From Chitinophagales bacterium (GTDB lineage Bacteria; Bacteroidota; Bacteroidia; Chitinophagales; Saprospiraceae), in contig JAKSDI010000073.1 of assembly GCA_022360175.1 (NCBI GenBank), forward strand, positions 1 through 47,598: a stretch of DNA of 47,598 nucleotides, given 5' to 3'. Below are positions 36,089-46,600 of this stretch, piece after piece (within the stretch, counting starts at the first letter, position 1; the number at the start of each line of letters is the position of its first letter). The translations under genes and the position numbers were made by a program. The notes under the pieces are model-generated. The model worked only from the letters and a program-made list of their open reading frames with translations. It searched no databases and was not told where the DNA came from.

Positions 36089-37338
36089 AGGAAGGAAAAA
36101 AATCCTTTGACGCCCTGAGTGAGAAACTCAAAAGCTTTGAGCCGTCCCTTCCACTTGGCAGTTGGGAGGCCATGGATGCTATATTAGATGGCAAAGCTCC
36201 AGTGCCTCAACCTGTAGTTCCTAAGCGAAAGCGATATCGTTGGGGTATTCTATTTTTGTTGTTGGGAGTAGGAATGGTGGCTAGTGCAGGATTAGCGAAA
36301 GTATCAGATTGGAATCTTCACTCTTTAAAGCAAGATTTACACTCATTTCCAATACCTCATACTGAAGTCGTTGCTGAAAATAAAATATCAGAAGAAACAG
36401 TTGGAACAAATCCAATACTTTCTATTTCTGATGAAGTAAGCGTTGAAACAGAAGAAACGGTTCGTTTGGAGCACACTAAAAAAGCAATTGTTTCTCAGTC
36501 TGGCCTGGATACAAAAGAGAATAACCAAAAAGCTGAGTCCTCTTTAATAATTAATGAGCCTACTAAGATAAATGAGGAAAACATTGAACCTACAGAAGCA
36601 CCCCTACAGACAGTTGTTACTCCAATAGCAACCCTTGAGAAGTTACCTGTTAAAACTACAGTTTTGGATGCTTCAGAAGCATATTCATTAACAAGCAAAA
36701 AAATAATTGTTGCAAAGAAGTTGCCGAAATGGTTTGCTGGAATTTCTGGAGGTATAGATGCACATCCAAGGCAAATCAATGGAGTAGGAGGCTTGTTTTT
36801 CGGCTATCACTTACATGATAAATGGTCTGCTCAATTAGGGATTCGCTATAAGCAACGATCAGAAACAAGAGGCAATGGGCTTGCTATGAAAGCGCTGGCA
36901 AAACAAACAATTTATTTTGCACGCTTTTCGGCTTTAGCTCATTATCAGGACTCTATTCACCACCTTCATTTCATAGAAGTCCCACTGACACTTTCGTATC
37001 ATGCTAGTCCTCGCTGGAGCTTATTCGCAGGAGGACAATTTGTAGCAGTAAGAAATCAATCCCAATGGAAAGAACGAATTACTGATGATGGGACGACAGG
37101 GACGATCTATCTGGGAGAACTGATTAATACAAAAGAGCAAACTTCGCCTGGAATCGTTAAATTTGATGCAGGTTTGATTTTTGGAGCAACTTATCAATTG
37201 AATCCTCAATTCGCCATTAGTGCAGAATATATACAAGGCCTGTATGATTTAACTTATGATAATTACTTCAACCGGAGTGGTGATGATCTAAATAGCAGTC
37301 TGCAAGTGTCATTGAAATGGTTTTTGAAGAAAAGATGA
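36085..37338 (+). CDS. Anti-sigma-like membrane protein with C-terminal beta-barrel-like domain
   Basis: This is a 417-residue protein. Residues 1-52 are cytoplasmic and carry the 'W..MD..L' pattern (GSWEAMDAILD) often seen in proteins encoded behind Bacteroidota ECF sigma factors. One membrane helix follows (53-71, WGILFLLLGVGMVASAGLA). Residues about 75-215 are a polar, Glu/Thr-rich spacer. Residues about 217-417 look like an outer-membrane beta-barrel (KWFAGISGGIDAHP, HDKWSAQLGIRYKQR, LTLSYHASPRWSLFAGGQF, NPQFAISAEYIQGLYDLTY) ending in a polar-aromatic alternation with 'SLKWFLKKR'. If both anchors are real, the chain would bridge inner and outer membranes and could report envelope state to the sigma factor. 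It is joined by ATGA overlaps to both neighbours. Confidence 0.85.
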   Translation: MKEGKKSFDALSEKLKSFEPSLPLGSWEAMDAILDGKAPVPQPVVPKRKRYRWGILFLLLGVGMVASAGLAKVSDWNLHSLKQDLHSFPIPHTEVVAENKISEETVGTNPILSISDEVSVETEETVRLEHTKKAIVSQSGLDTKENNQKAESSLIINEPTKINEENIEPTEAPLQTVVTPIATLEKLPVKTTVLDASEAYSLTSKKIIVAKKLPKWFAGISGGIDAHPRQINGVGGLFFGYHLHDKWSAQLGIRYKQRSETRGNGLAMKALAKQTIYFARFSALAHYQDSIHHLHFIEVPLTLSYHASPRWSLFAGGQFVAVRNQSQWKERITDDGTTGTIYLGELINTKEQTSPGIVKFDAGLIFGATYQLNPQFAISAEYIQGLYDLTYDNYFNRSGDDLNSSLQVSLKWFLKKR

Positions 37339-38057
37339 AAAGAAAAAAAAAATTAGGGCTACTTATTTTATGGATGTTTACTTTGCTGGCCTGTGATCAG
37401 GACTTCCCCGGAGGTGATCCAGGTGAGGATAGCAATTATGCAAGGGGGAGTTATTTCCTAAACGCAGAATTATCCTTGCAAACAGGTGCTCCACCTATAT
37501 TTATTAATTGGGCAGTGGTAGATGATGATCCAACGTCAAAAGATGCTTACAATCATTATTTGATAGCAGATAATGCCTTATATTCTGTATTTAGTACGAA
37601 TTTGTATAATGTTGATACCAGTACAACTGCACAGCAAGTAATAAAAAAATACGAAGAAGAATATGGCTACAGATATGGGAATGTCAATTATAGAGGCTTA
37701 GGTTTTTGTTTTTATCATCCTCAAGAAGGAGAATGGGATGCTGATTCCGCTTTTGATTTCTTCCAGGAGGGTAAATCTATTCTGTTTGATACGATTCCTG
37801 GAAGCTTGGAAATAGGCTACAATAAAAATACTAAAAACATGTTTGGCAATCCTGCCTGGGGGCTAATCACCAATCAGGATAGTAATACCTCAGGTACCTT
37901 TATGATCGATAAAATCGAAGAAGTAGAAGGTAGCCCGGGAATTTGGGGGCTACAAGTCACTGCTACTTTTGAGTGTAGGCTTTATAAACAATATATTAAT
38001 GAACCTTTCGCTGATTTAATAGGCAGTGCTTCATTTTTTGTGCCATTTATGAATTGA
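37335..38057 (+). CDS. Lipoprotein, unknown function
   Basis: I start at 37335, where ATG overlaps the upstream stop (ATGA), giving 240 residues. The N-terminus MKRKKKLGLLILWMFTLLAC is a lipoprotein signal with lipobox LLAC and an acidic stretch after the cysteine (DQDFPGGDPGEDSN). The mature domain has no recognised family; it is rich in aromatic residues and Asn/Asp, and its last strand ends 'SASFFVPFMN'. It is the third gene of the sigma operon, so its product is probably an envelope component made or sensed by that system. It is convergent with the recombinase gene, 48 bp apart. Confidence 0.85.
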   Translation: MKRKKKLGLLILWMFTLLACDQDFPGGDPGEDSNYARGSYFLNAELSLQTGAPPIFINWAVVDDDPTSKDAYNHYLIADNALYSVFSTNLYNVDTSTTAQQVIKKYEEEYGYRYGNVNYRGLGFCFYHPQEGEWDADSAFDFFQEGKSILFDTIPGSLEIGYNKNTKNMFGNPAWGLITNQDSNTSGTFMIDKIEEVEGSPGIWGLQVTATFECRLYKQYINEPFADLIGSASFFVPFMN

Positions 38058-38105
38058 ATTCTTTTCCAATTGCTACAAGACGATGCGTATAAATATCATA
38101 ACGTT

Positions 38106-39023
38106 TTATCCCTTTCTCTGATAAAATGGATGATACTGCATAATAGTTGACCTAAGGTAATCTGTATCTAGATGGGTGTAAATTTCTGTAGTGATAATAG
38201 AGGCATGTCCAAGCATATCCTGTACTGCTTTGAGATTTGCCCCTCCTTCTATTAGATGTGTGGCAAAGGAATGCCTTAAAGTGTGAGGACTCACCTTTTT
38301 GACGATACCTGCCGCTTTAGAGGCATCCTTTACAATATTAAAAACCATAACTCGACTAAGTGCTCCTCCCCGTCTATTCAAAAAAAGAACATCCTCAGCT
38401 TCTTTTTTTATCCGTTTTAATAGAGGGCGTACTTGATGTAGATATAAATTAATATGCTTAATCGCACTTTCTCCTATAGGAATAATCCGTTCTTTATCTC
38501 CTTTACCTATTACTTTGATGAAACCTATATCCAAATAAAGATCAGATATTCTGAGACTAGTCAATTCACTTACTCTGAGTCCACATGCATATAATGTTTC
38601 TAATATAGCTCTGTTTCTGTGTCCCTGAGGATGACTCATGTCTATGGTTGAAAGCATTAGCTGAATTTCTTCATAGTTTAATACCTCAGGGATATAGCGA
38701 TTGATACGTGGAGTATCTAATAAAGCAGTTGGATCATGATTAGTAAGTCCTTCAAGAATCAGGTATTTATAAAATGCTTTTAATGCAGAAACGAGCCGAG
38801 CCTGGGAACGTATGCCTAAACCTAGTTCATTGAGCCATGCTAAAAATGAAGTAAGTTCATCAGCACTAATCTCGTTAGGAGGATAATGAAGGTTTTTGAT
38901 GTTTAAATAACCTTCTAGTTTGGATATATCACGGAGATAAGCCTCTGTAGTATTAGTAGAAAGGGACAGTTCTAATAATAAATATGCTTCAAAACCTTTT
39001 ATGTACGCTTTCCATTTTGGCAT
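38106..39023 (-). CDS. xerD: Tyrosine recombinase, XerD type
   Basis: This is a 305-residue site-specific recombinase of the lambda-integrase class, the usual length for XerC/XerD. The N-terminal SAM-like core-binding domain covers about 1-100 (TEAYLRDISKLEGYL, SALKAFYKYLI). The catalytic domain contains the full active set: Arg150 (CGLRVSEL), Lys174 (GKGDKER), His247 and Arg250 (HTLRHSFATHL), His273 (LGHASI) and nucleophile Tyr282 (EIYTHLD). The best guess is the chromosome-dimer resolvase partner, acting at dif during division, rather than a phage integrase, because no phage genes or attachment repeats are near. I did not find a dif-like site in the window. The 3' end faces the sigma operon. 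Confidence 0.92.
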   Translation of the reverse strand: MPKWKAYIKGFEAYLLLELSLSTNTTEAYLRDISKLEGYLNIKNLHYPPNEISADELTSFLAWLNELGLGIRSQARLVSALKAFYKYLILEGLTNHDPTALLDTPRINRYIPEVLNYEEIQLMLSTIDMSHPQGHRNRAILETLYACGLRVSELTSLRISDLYLDIGFIKVIGKGDKERIIPIGESAIKHINLYLHQVRPLLKRIKKEAEDVLFLNRRGGALSRVMVFNIVKDASKAAGIVKKVSPHTLRHSFATHLIEGGANLKAVQDMLGHASIITTEIYTHLDTDYLRSTIMQYHPFYQRKG

Positions 39024-39601
39024 GCTTCAAAATTAATATTTTGTAACCAAATGAATAGTTTAAAGGGAACTTCCAGGCATGAAAAGATAAGGTAATTTTA
39101 GCTACAGTCTCTTAGTAAATTTATGTCACATAAATCACAAACAAAAATAACTTTTTGTTTAATTGTTTTTAGTGATTATTAATTGTTTTTATGTATTTTT
39201 TTGAATTTTTTGAGTGTTTAATTTATATATTTATTTTTAATAAAAATATTATTGTGACATTGATAGGGGTAATCGTTGACTTATCTTTCTTTTTAAAAAA
39301 AGTTATGCATTTATTTTAATGACTAAACAGCCTTTGGGCTGAATGTAAATAAAAAGTATTTTTGCTCAAGAAGGGTGAAAACAACATGCTATAAATTTTA
39401 TAAATAAAGAAAACTTAAATCATACCCAGAGAAGGCTTGTTTCCTTATAAAATAAGGATATTTGTTAATTCTCAATTCGGATGTTTTAATCTATAGAGCT
39501 TCTCTAAACCTCTTGTTTCCCTTTCAAAGTACTGTTCTTAGCCGCGTTTAATGTGGCTTCCCAAACGATTTGCACAAATAGCTATTATTAAATGTAATTA
39601 T

Positions 39602-39766
39602 TAAATTTGACATTTTGTTGAATGTGATAATAGTGAACATATAGCTATTGTTGCATTTTTATAAATAAAAAACAATCTTCCTCATTATTATATGGAAGTT
39701 AAAGACTGTGCATATTTGTTTAATGTTGGAGGGTCGAAGCCTTTGGGCTTCGGCCTTCGCTTTTTT
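39602..39766 (+). ncRNA. Candidate small RNA, about 150 nt
   Basis: A perfect TAnnTTTG element (TAAATTTG, 39602-39609) lies about 155 bp before a terminator-like hairpin with T tract, and nothing coding lies between. The -33 TTTG is at 39569-39572, 29 nt away instead of about 19, so the promoter is imperfect. I see no match to a known RNA family. Confidence 0.3.
39732..39766 (+). terminator. Orphan intrinsic terminator
   Basis: Ten-base arms 39732-39741 and 39746-39755 (one G-T pair) have a TTTG loop and are followed by TTCGC and TTTTTT (39761-39766). No plus-strand gene ends nearby, so it probably terminates an unannotated RNA. Confidence 0.65.
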
Positions 39767-40035
39767 AACAAACTATGTCTCGCCTCATATTCTCCTAATA
39801 GCTTCTAATGGAAATAGAAAAATTGTTGACAAAATGTTGTTTGTTTTTTAAAGGAAAACTCTGGAATATCAACAAATATTATTCCGAATAGTCGGTTTGA
39901 CGATAGAAAAGAGAAGAAAAAATAGCTGTATTGATGTTGCGTTTTTTGACTGTAAAGTATTGATGGATAGTTGTTTGTTTTTGTTTTAAACCTTTATTGG
40001 TGTCACATTTTAGTCTAAGTTCATTATTTGTTTTT

Positions 40036-40066
40036 TTGTATATATCATTCTGTAAAATACCTTTGT
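40036..40066 (+). promoter_or_regulatory. Bacteroidota-type promoter
   Basis: TTTG (40036-40039), exactly 19 nt, then TACCTTTG (40059-40066), a full match to the TTTG / TAnnTTTG consensus. It points toward the giant adhesin and would give a leader of roughly 585 nt. Confidence 0.6.
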
Positions 40067-40304
40067 GATATAATTGAGTACCATTCCCCTTATAGAAGAT
40101 TAATTGTCCCCCCTTATTTTGTGTGATATAGATCAACTTAATGACTATAGCGTTAAAGCTTATTATCTGGTCATAAACTGTGACTGAATCATTTTAGGTG
40201 TCAAAGCCTACATTGATGATAATGAGGAACACAAAGTTTTTTTGATAAATAGAACGATGACGAACACTTGCACAACACTTAATTCCTGGTGTATTCCACA
40301 CCAA

Positions 40305-40351
40305 GGAGACTATTAGGCATAACATTTTATGCCTCATCTTTAGTCTCTTTT
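40305..40351 (+). terminator. Terminator-like hairpin in adhesin leader
   Basis: Inner stem AGGCATAA/TTATGCCT (40315-40322 with 40327-40334, loop CATT) is enclosed by GAGACTA/TAGTCTC (40306-40312 with 40341-40347) and followed by TTTT. It lies between the promoter at 40036 and the start codon at 40658, so it may be an attenuator or the end of a separate small RNA. Confidence 0.55.
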
Positions 40352-40457
40352 CCTAATTGAGTTTGTACAAGCCTGTTTCGAAAGTAGAAAAAGTACTGTA
40401 AGCTGTACTAGCCTTACTGCGGATTCTACACTATGAATTGAAACTATACACTTTTTG

Positions 40458-40491
40458 GGCTATGCAAGCAATAAAATGCAGTTGCATAGCC
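40458..40491 (+). repeat. 10-bp stem-loop in adhesin leader
   Basis: GGCTATGCAA (40458-40467) pairs perfectly with TTGCATAGCC (40482-40491), and an inner GCA/TGC stem (40468-40470 with 40477-40479) lengthens it. No T tract follows. Confidence 0.6.
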
Positions 40492-40657
40492 TGATACTGT
40501 TATGTCCTATTGTGCCAAACACTATAGACACATACGAATTCAATTAATCGCAACCAGAATGAATATGCCGACTAAACACCCTGGTTATTCTTCAATGGAC
40601 TACACATCCACACGTGGTAGTGCACAACCTGTGTACACTATTCAAACACACACACTT

Positions 40658-43600
40658 ATGACAACGCTAACACTACTGCAAAAAGCAAGCCCCAAGAGGA
40701 AGTTTTTTGCCAATGCTGTTTTAGCATTTAGCCTATTATCCCTTCTACCAACAATGGGAATTTCGCAGGAACAAATGGATAGACAAGAGGTACAGGATTG
40801 TACCTCTCCTATGATCCTGAGTGTAACAACAACAGGTGAATCCGCTTGTGGAGCAGGAGATGGTAGTATTACCATTTCCATTCAGGATCGCTTACAGGGA
40901 GCACATACTTATAGCGTTCTGCTGGAAGAGGAGAAAGGTACTTCAGTCTTTGAAGGTATAACCGGAAATGGCGTTTTAACCCTTGAAGGAATCAAGGCTT
41001 CAGGTTTTAATGCAGTGAAAGTCGTAAGAGAAAATGACAATTGTGAATCAGAATCTTATGAAGATCACTTTATTGTAAGGCATGGATGCGATGACTCCAT
41101 TATTAGAAATAGTGGCTGTGGTTCTGGTACGGTATCTTATACTAATTGTGATAATGAACTTATTTATGTGAATCTGGCTAATATTTCTCCTAATACCTAC
41201 ATCTATTTGGATAATGACTATATAGGATGTATAGGTTACGTGAATAGTAGCTGCCAGATTGAACCGTCGCAAGATGTTTATTGTGGAAACTATACGCTTA
41301 CAGCTCCTACTCCAGGAAATGGTTATCAATATGGAAATGCTGTATTTACTAAGCATTATGGATTAACCAGTTATTTTGGGATTTCCGAATTAGCTGCTGA
41401 ACGAATCAACTGGATCATGTGTAATGGTCCTTCTTTAGGATATTCTCCTTCTCAAATTAATCAGGCCATATGGTATTATACAAATACTTATAGTTCTTGT
41501 AATTCACTTTGTGCACAAGCATCAAGTGCAGTAACATCAGTTCAGGGTGGGATCGATGAACAAATGCTTGTTTATGTTCCTACTTCATCAGGCGTTCAGC
41601 CATTTATTGAAAATAAGTGCTATTGTAGCCTTGATGTGACTTGTGAATACTACACAGGAGGAAGTTGGTACACATCTGGTGATTGTTCTGTAAGCGTGTG
41701 TGAAGGAGAGGTTCTATATTTGAGTGTAAATCCAAATGGCGCGACTTACGAGTGGGAAGGTCCAAATGGTTTTTCAGGCAATGGAAATAATGGCGGAGAT
41801 ATTCTGGTCTCAAATAGCATTACAACTGCTGATGCAGGCACTTATTCAGTGACTGTAACAGATGCTAATGGATGTATGGGGACAGCTGATATAACAGTTA
41901 CAGTGAATACTGCTCCATCCTTCCAGTGTGAATATAATATTGATAACTCAGGCTGGGTAGCTGGTGATTGTACAATTGAATTATGTGAAGGCCAGTCATT
42001 AGATTATTCTTATCCGGGTTGTAATAGCAATTGGCAACTCACCTTGACAGGTCCTAATGGGTTCAATGCTACCGGATCTGCAGATTGTGGCCATATAGAT
42101 GTGACAGATGCTGCAACAACCGATTTGAGTGGTACATATACAGCAACAGTAACCAATTTGACAACGGGCTGTTCTTCTAGCAAATCTGTAGAGATAACAG
42201 TAAACGAAAATCCAACACTTGTATGTGAAGCCAGAGTATCTGGAACATGGATGAATATTTCTTCCTGTGAGGTAACAGTATGTGAGGGAACCGATTTAGC
42301 CTTGAGCTTTAAACCTGATGGAGTAGGAGGAAACTGGACAGGCCCTAATGGTTTTAGTGCTACTGGAGTAAATGATATTTTCCTGGGGTCGGCAGAAATG
42401 AATGAAGCCGGAGTCTATACCGTTACTTATACAGATGGAAACGGCTGTTCTTCTTCAACTTCCATTACTGTGACAGTTGATGACCTTCCTGATGTTACGG
42501 TTACATCCAAGGATGCAACCTGTGGTAACAATAATGGTGAAATCATCTTCACTTTCCCTAACCATCCAACAAGAACCCATCTTGAATTTAGCTTCGATGG
42601 CGGTGCATCCTACCAACCTCAGGTGCCAGATAATAGCGGTACGAAAACTTATGATGGTTTTGCTCCTGGTACTTATAATGTATATGTGCGTTGGGGAGAT
42701 GATGATTGTCCGACCAGCTTAGGCAATGTATACATCAAAGATTTGCCTGGCCCATCAGTAAATGCAGGAAATGATGATGAAATTTGTATAGGAGAAAGTA
42801 CTACATTATCGGCTACTGCAACTGGAGGTTCTGATCCAGTAACTTTAACCTGGGAGCCAGGCGGATTGACAGGTACTTCTATTACAGTAAATCCAACAAC
42901 TACAACAACCTATACGGTAACGGCTACAGATGTAAATGGATGTACAGATACTGATCAGGTGACAGTTACTGTTAATCCTCTTCCAACCTATAGCATCAAT
43001 AATATCTTCTGTAGTGGTTTCTTCTTCATATATAATATAGAACTGACAACAGATGCGGATCAGGTAACGGCTTCAGCAGGTACTGTTGCAGATAATGGTG
43101 GAGGATCTTTCACAATAACAGGAATACCTAATAATACGGATGTAGATCTTACCTTTACCAATACAACTACTGGCTGTGTACTCAATGCAACAGTAACAGA
43201 TCCAAACTGTCTGTGTCCTAATGTACTCGCACCTGTTAGTGGAGGAGATCAGGAGATTTGCCAGAGTGAGGCGATCCCAACCTTATCCGTAACACTCACT
43301 GAAGCTCAAACTACGGTTGATTGGTACGATGCACCAAGTGGAGGCAACTTGCTTTTAGCAAACTCCCTTACTTACACTCCTACAGCAGCTGGTACCTATT
43401 ATGCGGAAGCACGCCGTACCAATTTTGGAAGCTGTGTGAGTGATTCTCGTACACCTGTCACCTTAACTATCAACCCTCTGCCAAATGCAGATGCAGGGAA
43501 TGATAAAACAATTTGTGAAGGCGAATCAACCACCCTTACTGCTACAGGAGGAACTAGTTATGAATGGAATACTGGAGGCCTCTCTGCTGCCATTACGGTA

Positions 43601-46600
43601 TCACCAGCAGTAACAACTTCATATTCTGTGACAGTAACAGATGCTAATGGTTGTGAAAATACCGACCAGGTAACTGTAAATGTGAATACGCTACCTCAAG
43701 CAAGCGTGTCCTCTACTGTCGACCCAAGTTGTGGTGATAGCAATGGTGAAATTATCTTTACTTTCTCCGATGATCCAAACCGGACCAGTATTGAATTTAG
43801 CTTGGACGGAGGGGCTACCTATCCTCTAAATGTTCCTGATGATAGCGGTACAGCAAGCTTCACAGGATTAACTCCTGGTACTTATGACCTATGGGTACGT
43901 TGGGGGAATAATGATTGTCCTGTTGATCTTGGCCAAATGACACTAACTGATCAGGAGGGACCAGATATTACTGCAGGCAATGATCTAACCATCTGCGTAG
44001 GAGAAACAGCCACTTTAAGCGCGAGTACTACTAGTGGAACAAGCCCGGTTAACATCGTATGGCAACCAGGCAACTTAAGCGGGGCAAGTGTTGATGTAAC
44101 TCCAGCAGCTACTACTACTTATACTGCTACTGCTACAGACGCTAATGGATGTACAGATAGTGATCAATTGATAGTGGAAGTAGATAATACATTTATTAAT
44201 CCAGATGGGCCTGGTGTTGTTGATATTTGCGAAGGAGCAACAGCTACATTCCCTATATTAACAAATGCTCAAAAACCACCTTATAATTATATAGAATATA
44301 TACGCTTTGATAATCAGCAAAGTAATCCATATACTGCAACGGATTCTTATACATACCTTGATGAGTTTGCATTACCTGCAATGGCTGGTTCTATAACATC
44401 TTCTAATTTCCCTCTTGTTGGAAATAGTTCTACAACCTATTATGTATATGCTTGTGTTAAGCCAGACCCAGCAGCAGGTTATTGCCAGCCATTTGCAGAA
44501 TTTGTAGTAACTGTCCATCCTGAATTGACGGTTGTGGCATCAGATGACCAAACCATATGTGAAGGTGGTAGTGTTACGCTAACTGCAAACATCAATGGTG
44601 GTATCGCTCCTTATACTATAGTTTGGACAGATGGTGGTACTCAAGTCGGAACAGGTGAGATGATAACAGTTTCTCCAACAACCACTACTACTTATACAGT
44701 ATCGGTAATTGATGATAATGGAGCTTGTGATGCTACAGATCAGGTGATAGTAACTGTAGAAGATGATCCATCAATTACTATATTTTCAAACGAACCTAAT
44801 ATATGTGTAGGAGGTTCTGTTCAGTTAACAGCAATGAAGTCAGGAGGCTTGGATTGTGATGATGTTCAATGGAAATTTAGGCCTGGGACTACTGGCGCTT
44901 GGACAAACGTAGGGACAGGAGATGTATATTTCACTGAAACAACTCTTGCAGTTGGAACATATCAATATCAGGCTGAATATATATGTAATGGAGAAGGCTG
45001 TGATAATACGGAGTCAAATACAATAATCATTACAGTAGTACCTGATCCTGAAATATCGGTAAGCATTAATACTAATAATGTTTGTGAAGGAGAGACAGCA
45101 ACACTTGTCGCAACTACTAATGACGGAATAGAATGTCAAGATGTACAGTGGCAATATCGTCAGGGAATATCTGGTACCTGGAATGACCTGACAACAGGTA
45201 ATAGCTTGGTAACAGATGCAGGCTTGCAAGCAGGAACATACCAATATCGTGCTGTTTATACCTGCGATGGCAATGGATGTGATGATGTTAACTCAGATCC
45301 AACAACATTTACTATAACTCCTTATCCTGTTATAAGTGTTGATAACGCCACCTTGTGCTCTGGCAATACTATGACATTTACAGCGCCGAGCAATCCTGCA
45401 GGAACGAATTATAACTGGAACTTTGGTAGTTATGCTACTCCAGCTACAGCAACTGGTGCAGGTCCTCATGTGGTTACTTACTCTTTACCAGAAGTTCAGC
45501 TAGGAAATGCTACAGCAACAGTAAGCGTTACAGCGAATTTGAATGCTTGTGAGACAACAGACAATGCAATCATTACAATTATAGATACGCCGGATGGCAC
45601 CTTGAGTTCTACCGATGCTACCTGTGGTGATGATAATGGTACTATCACAATTACATATTCCGATAATCCAGATCAAACTTCTGTAGAGTTCAGTATCAAT
45701 GGAACGGACTTTATTAACTCTCCGGATAATGCAGGAAGTTACACTTTCTCAGATTTGACAGCTGGTACTTATCAGGTAAGTGCACGATGGGGAGATGATA
45801 CTTGTCCTGTTATATTAGGAACAATTAACATTGAACAGCAAAATAGCCCAACTATTGATGCTGGTGATGATGTGACGATATGTGAAGGCGAGCCAGTTAC
45901 CTTGACTGCAACCGCAGATGGAGGTACTGGTCAATTGACAATTACTTGGGAACCTGGAGGGCAAACGGGAGCTAGCATAGTAGTAAGCCCAGTTACAACT
46001 CAAACATATACTGCTACAGTAGTAGATGAGAATGGATGTTCGGTACAAGATATAGTGACAGTAAATGTAGATCCTGCATTTACATCTGGCATTAATGCTC
46101 CTACAACACGCTGTGCAGGTGAAGGCATATTATTTGCAGCAGATCCTCCAGTAGCAGGTGCTACTTATGACTGGTCTTTCACAGGGCCAGCTACTCCAAC
46201 ATCTGCTGCTACAGAAAGCACAATAGTTACCTGGGATAATGTACCAGGTATTTACACTGCGACTCTAACAATAACAAAAGGAGAGTGTACAGAAACCTAT
46301 ACACACGATATCAATATTACACAAGAAGTATTTGCAGCAGCAGGTGATGATGTAAGTATTTGCCAAGGCGGTTCTACCCAAATTGGTGGTGACCCTACAG
46401 GTCCTGCAGGATCTAACTATGAATGGTCACCTAACTTCTTTATGGACAATAATACAGCTGCAAATCCAACAGTAAATCCTCCTATAACAACTACTTACTC
46501 AGTAACCGTTACACAAAATGGCTGTGTAAGAGTAGCTTCTGTTACTGTTACTGTAGATGTGGATTTGAATCCTAGTCCTGAAGCGGGAGCAGATCAAACA

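Larger units (their letters stand above)
39024..40657. other. Gene-poor AT-rich region, 1.6 kb
   Basis: No convincing protein gene was found. A minus-strand frame at 39879-40136 (85 codons) has no signal or domain and reads as low-complexity noise. Structure is plentiful: direct repeats TTAATTGTTTTTA (about 39158-39200) and ATTATTAAAT (about 39584-39605), hairpin TCCTTAT/ATAAGGA near 39450-39466, CAGCC/GGCTG at 39328-39341, a terminator-like hairpin at 39732-39766, a promoter at 40036-40066, another terminator-like hairpin at 40305-40351 and a 10-bp stem at 40458-40491. Confidence 0.6.

Noticed and set aside
38106-39023. Recombinase as part of an integrative element
   Set aside because: No phage, plasmid or transposition genes, attachment repeats or tRNA lie nearby. 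The length and active site fit housekeeping XerD.
39879-40136. Minus-strand frame of 85 codons
   Set aside because: It is Lys/Asn/Thr/Gln-rich with no signal, helix or domain, in AT-rich DNA, and overlaps the promoter at 40036-40066 on the other strand.
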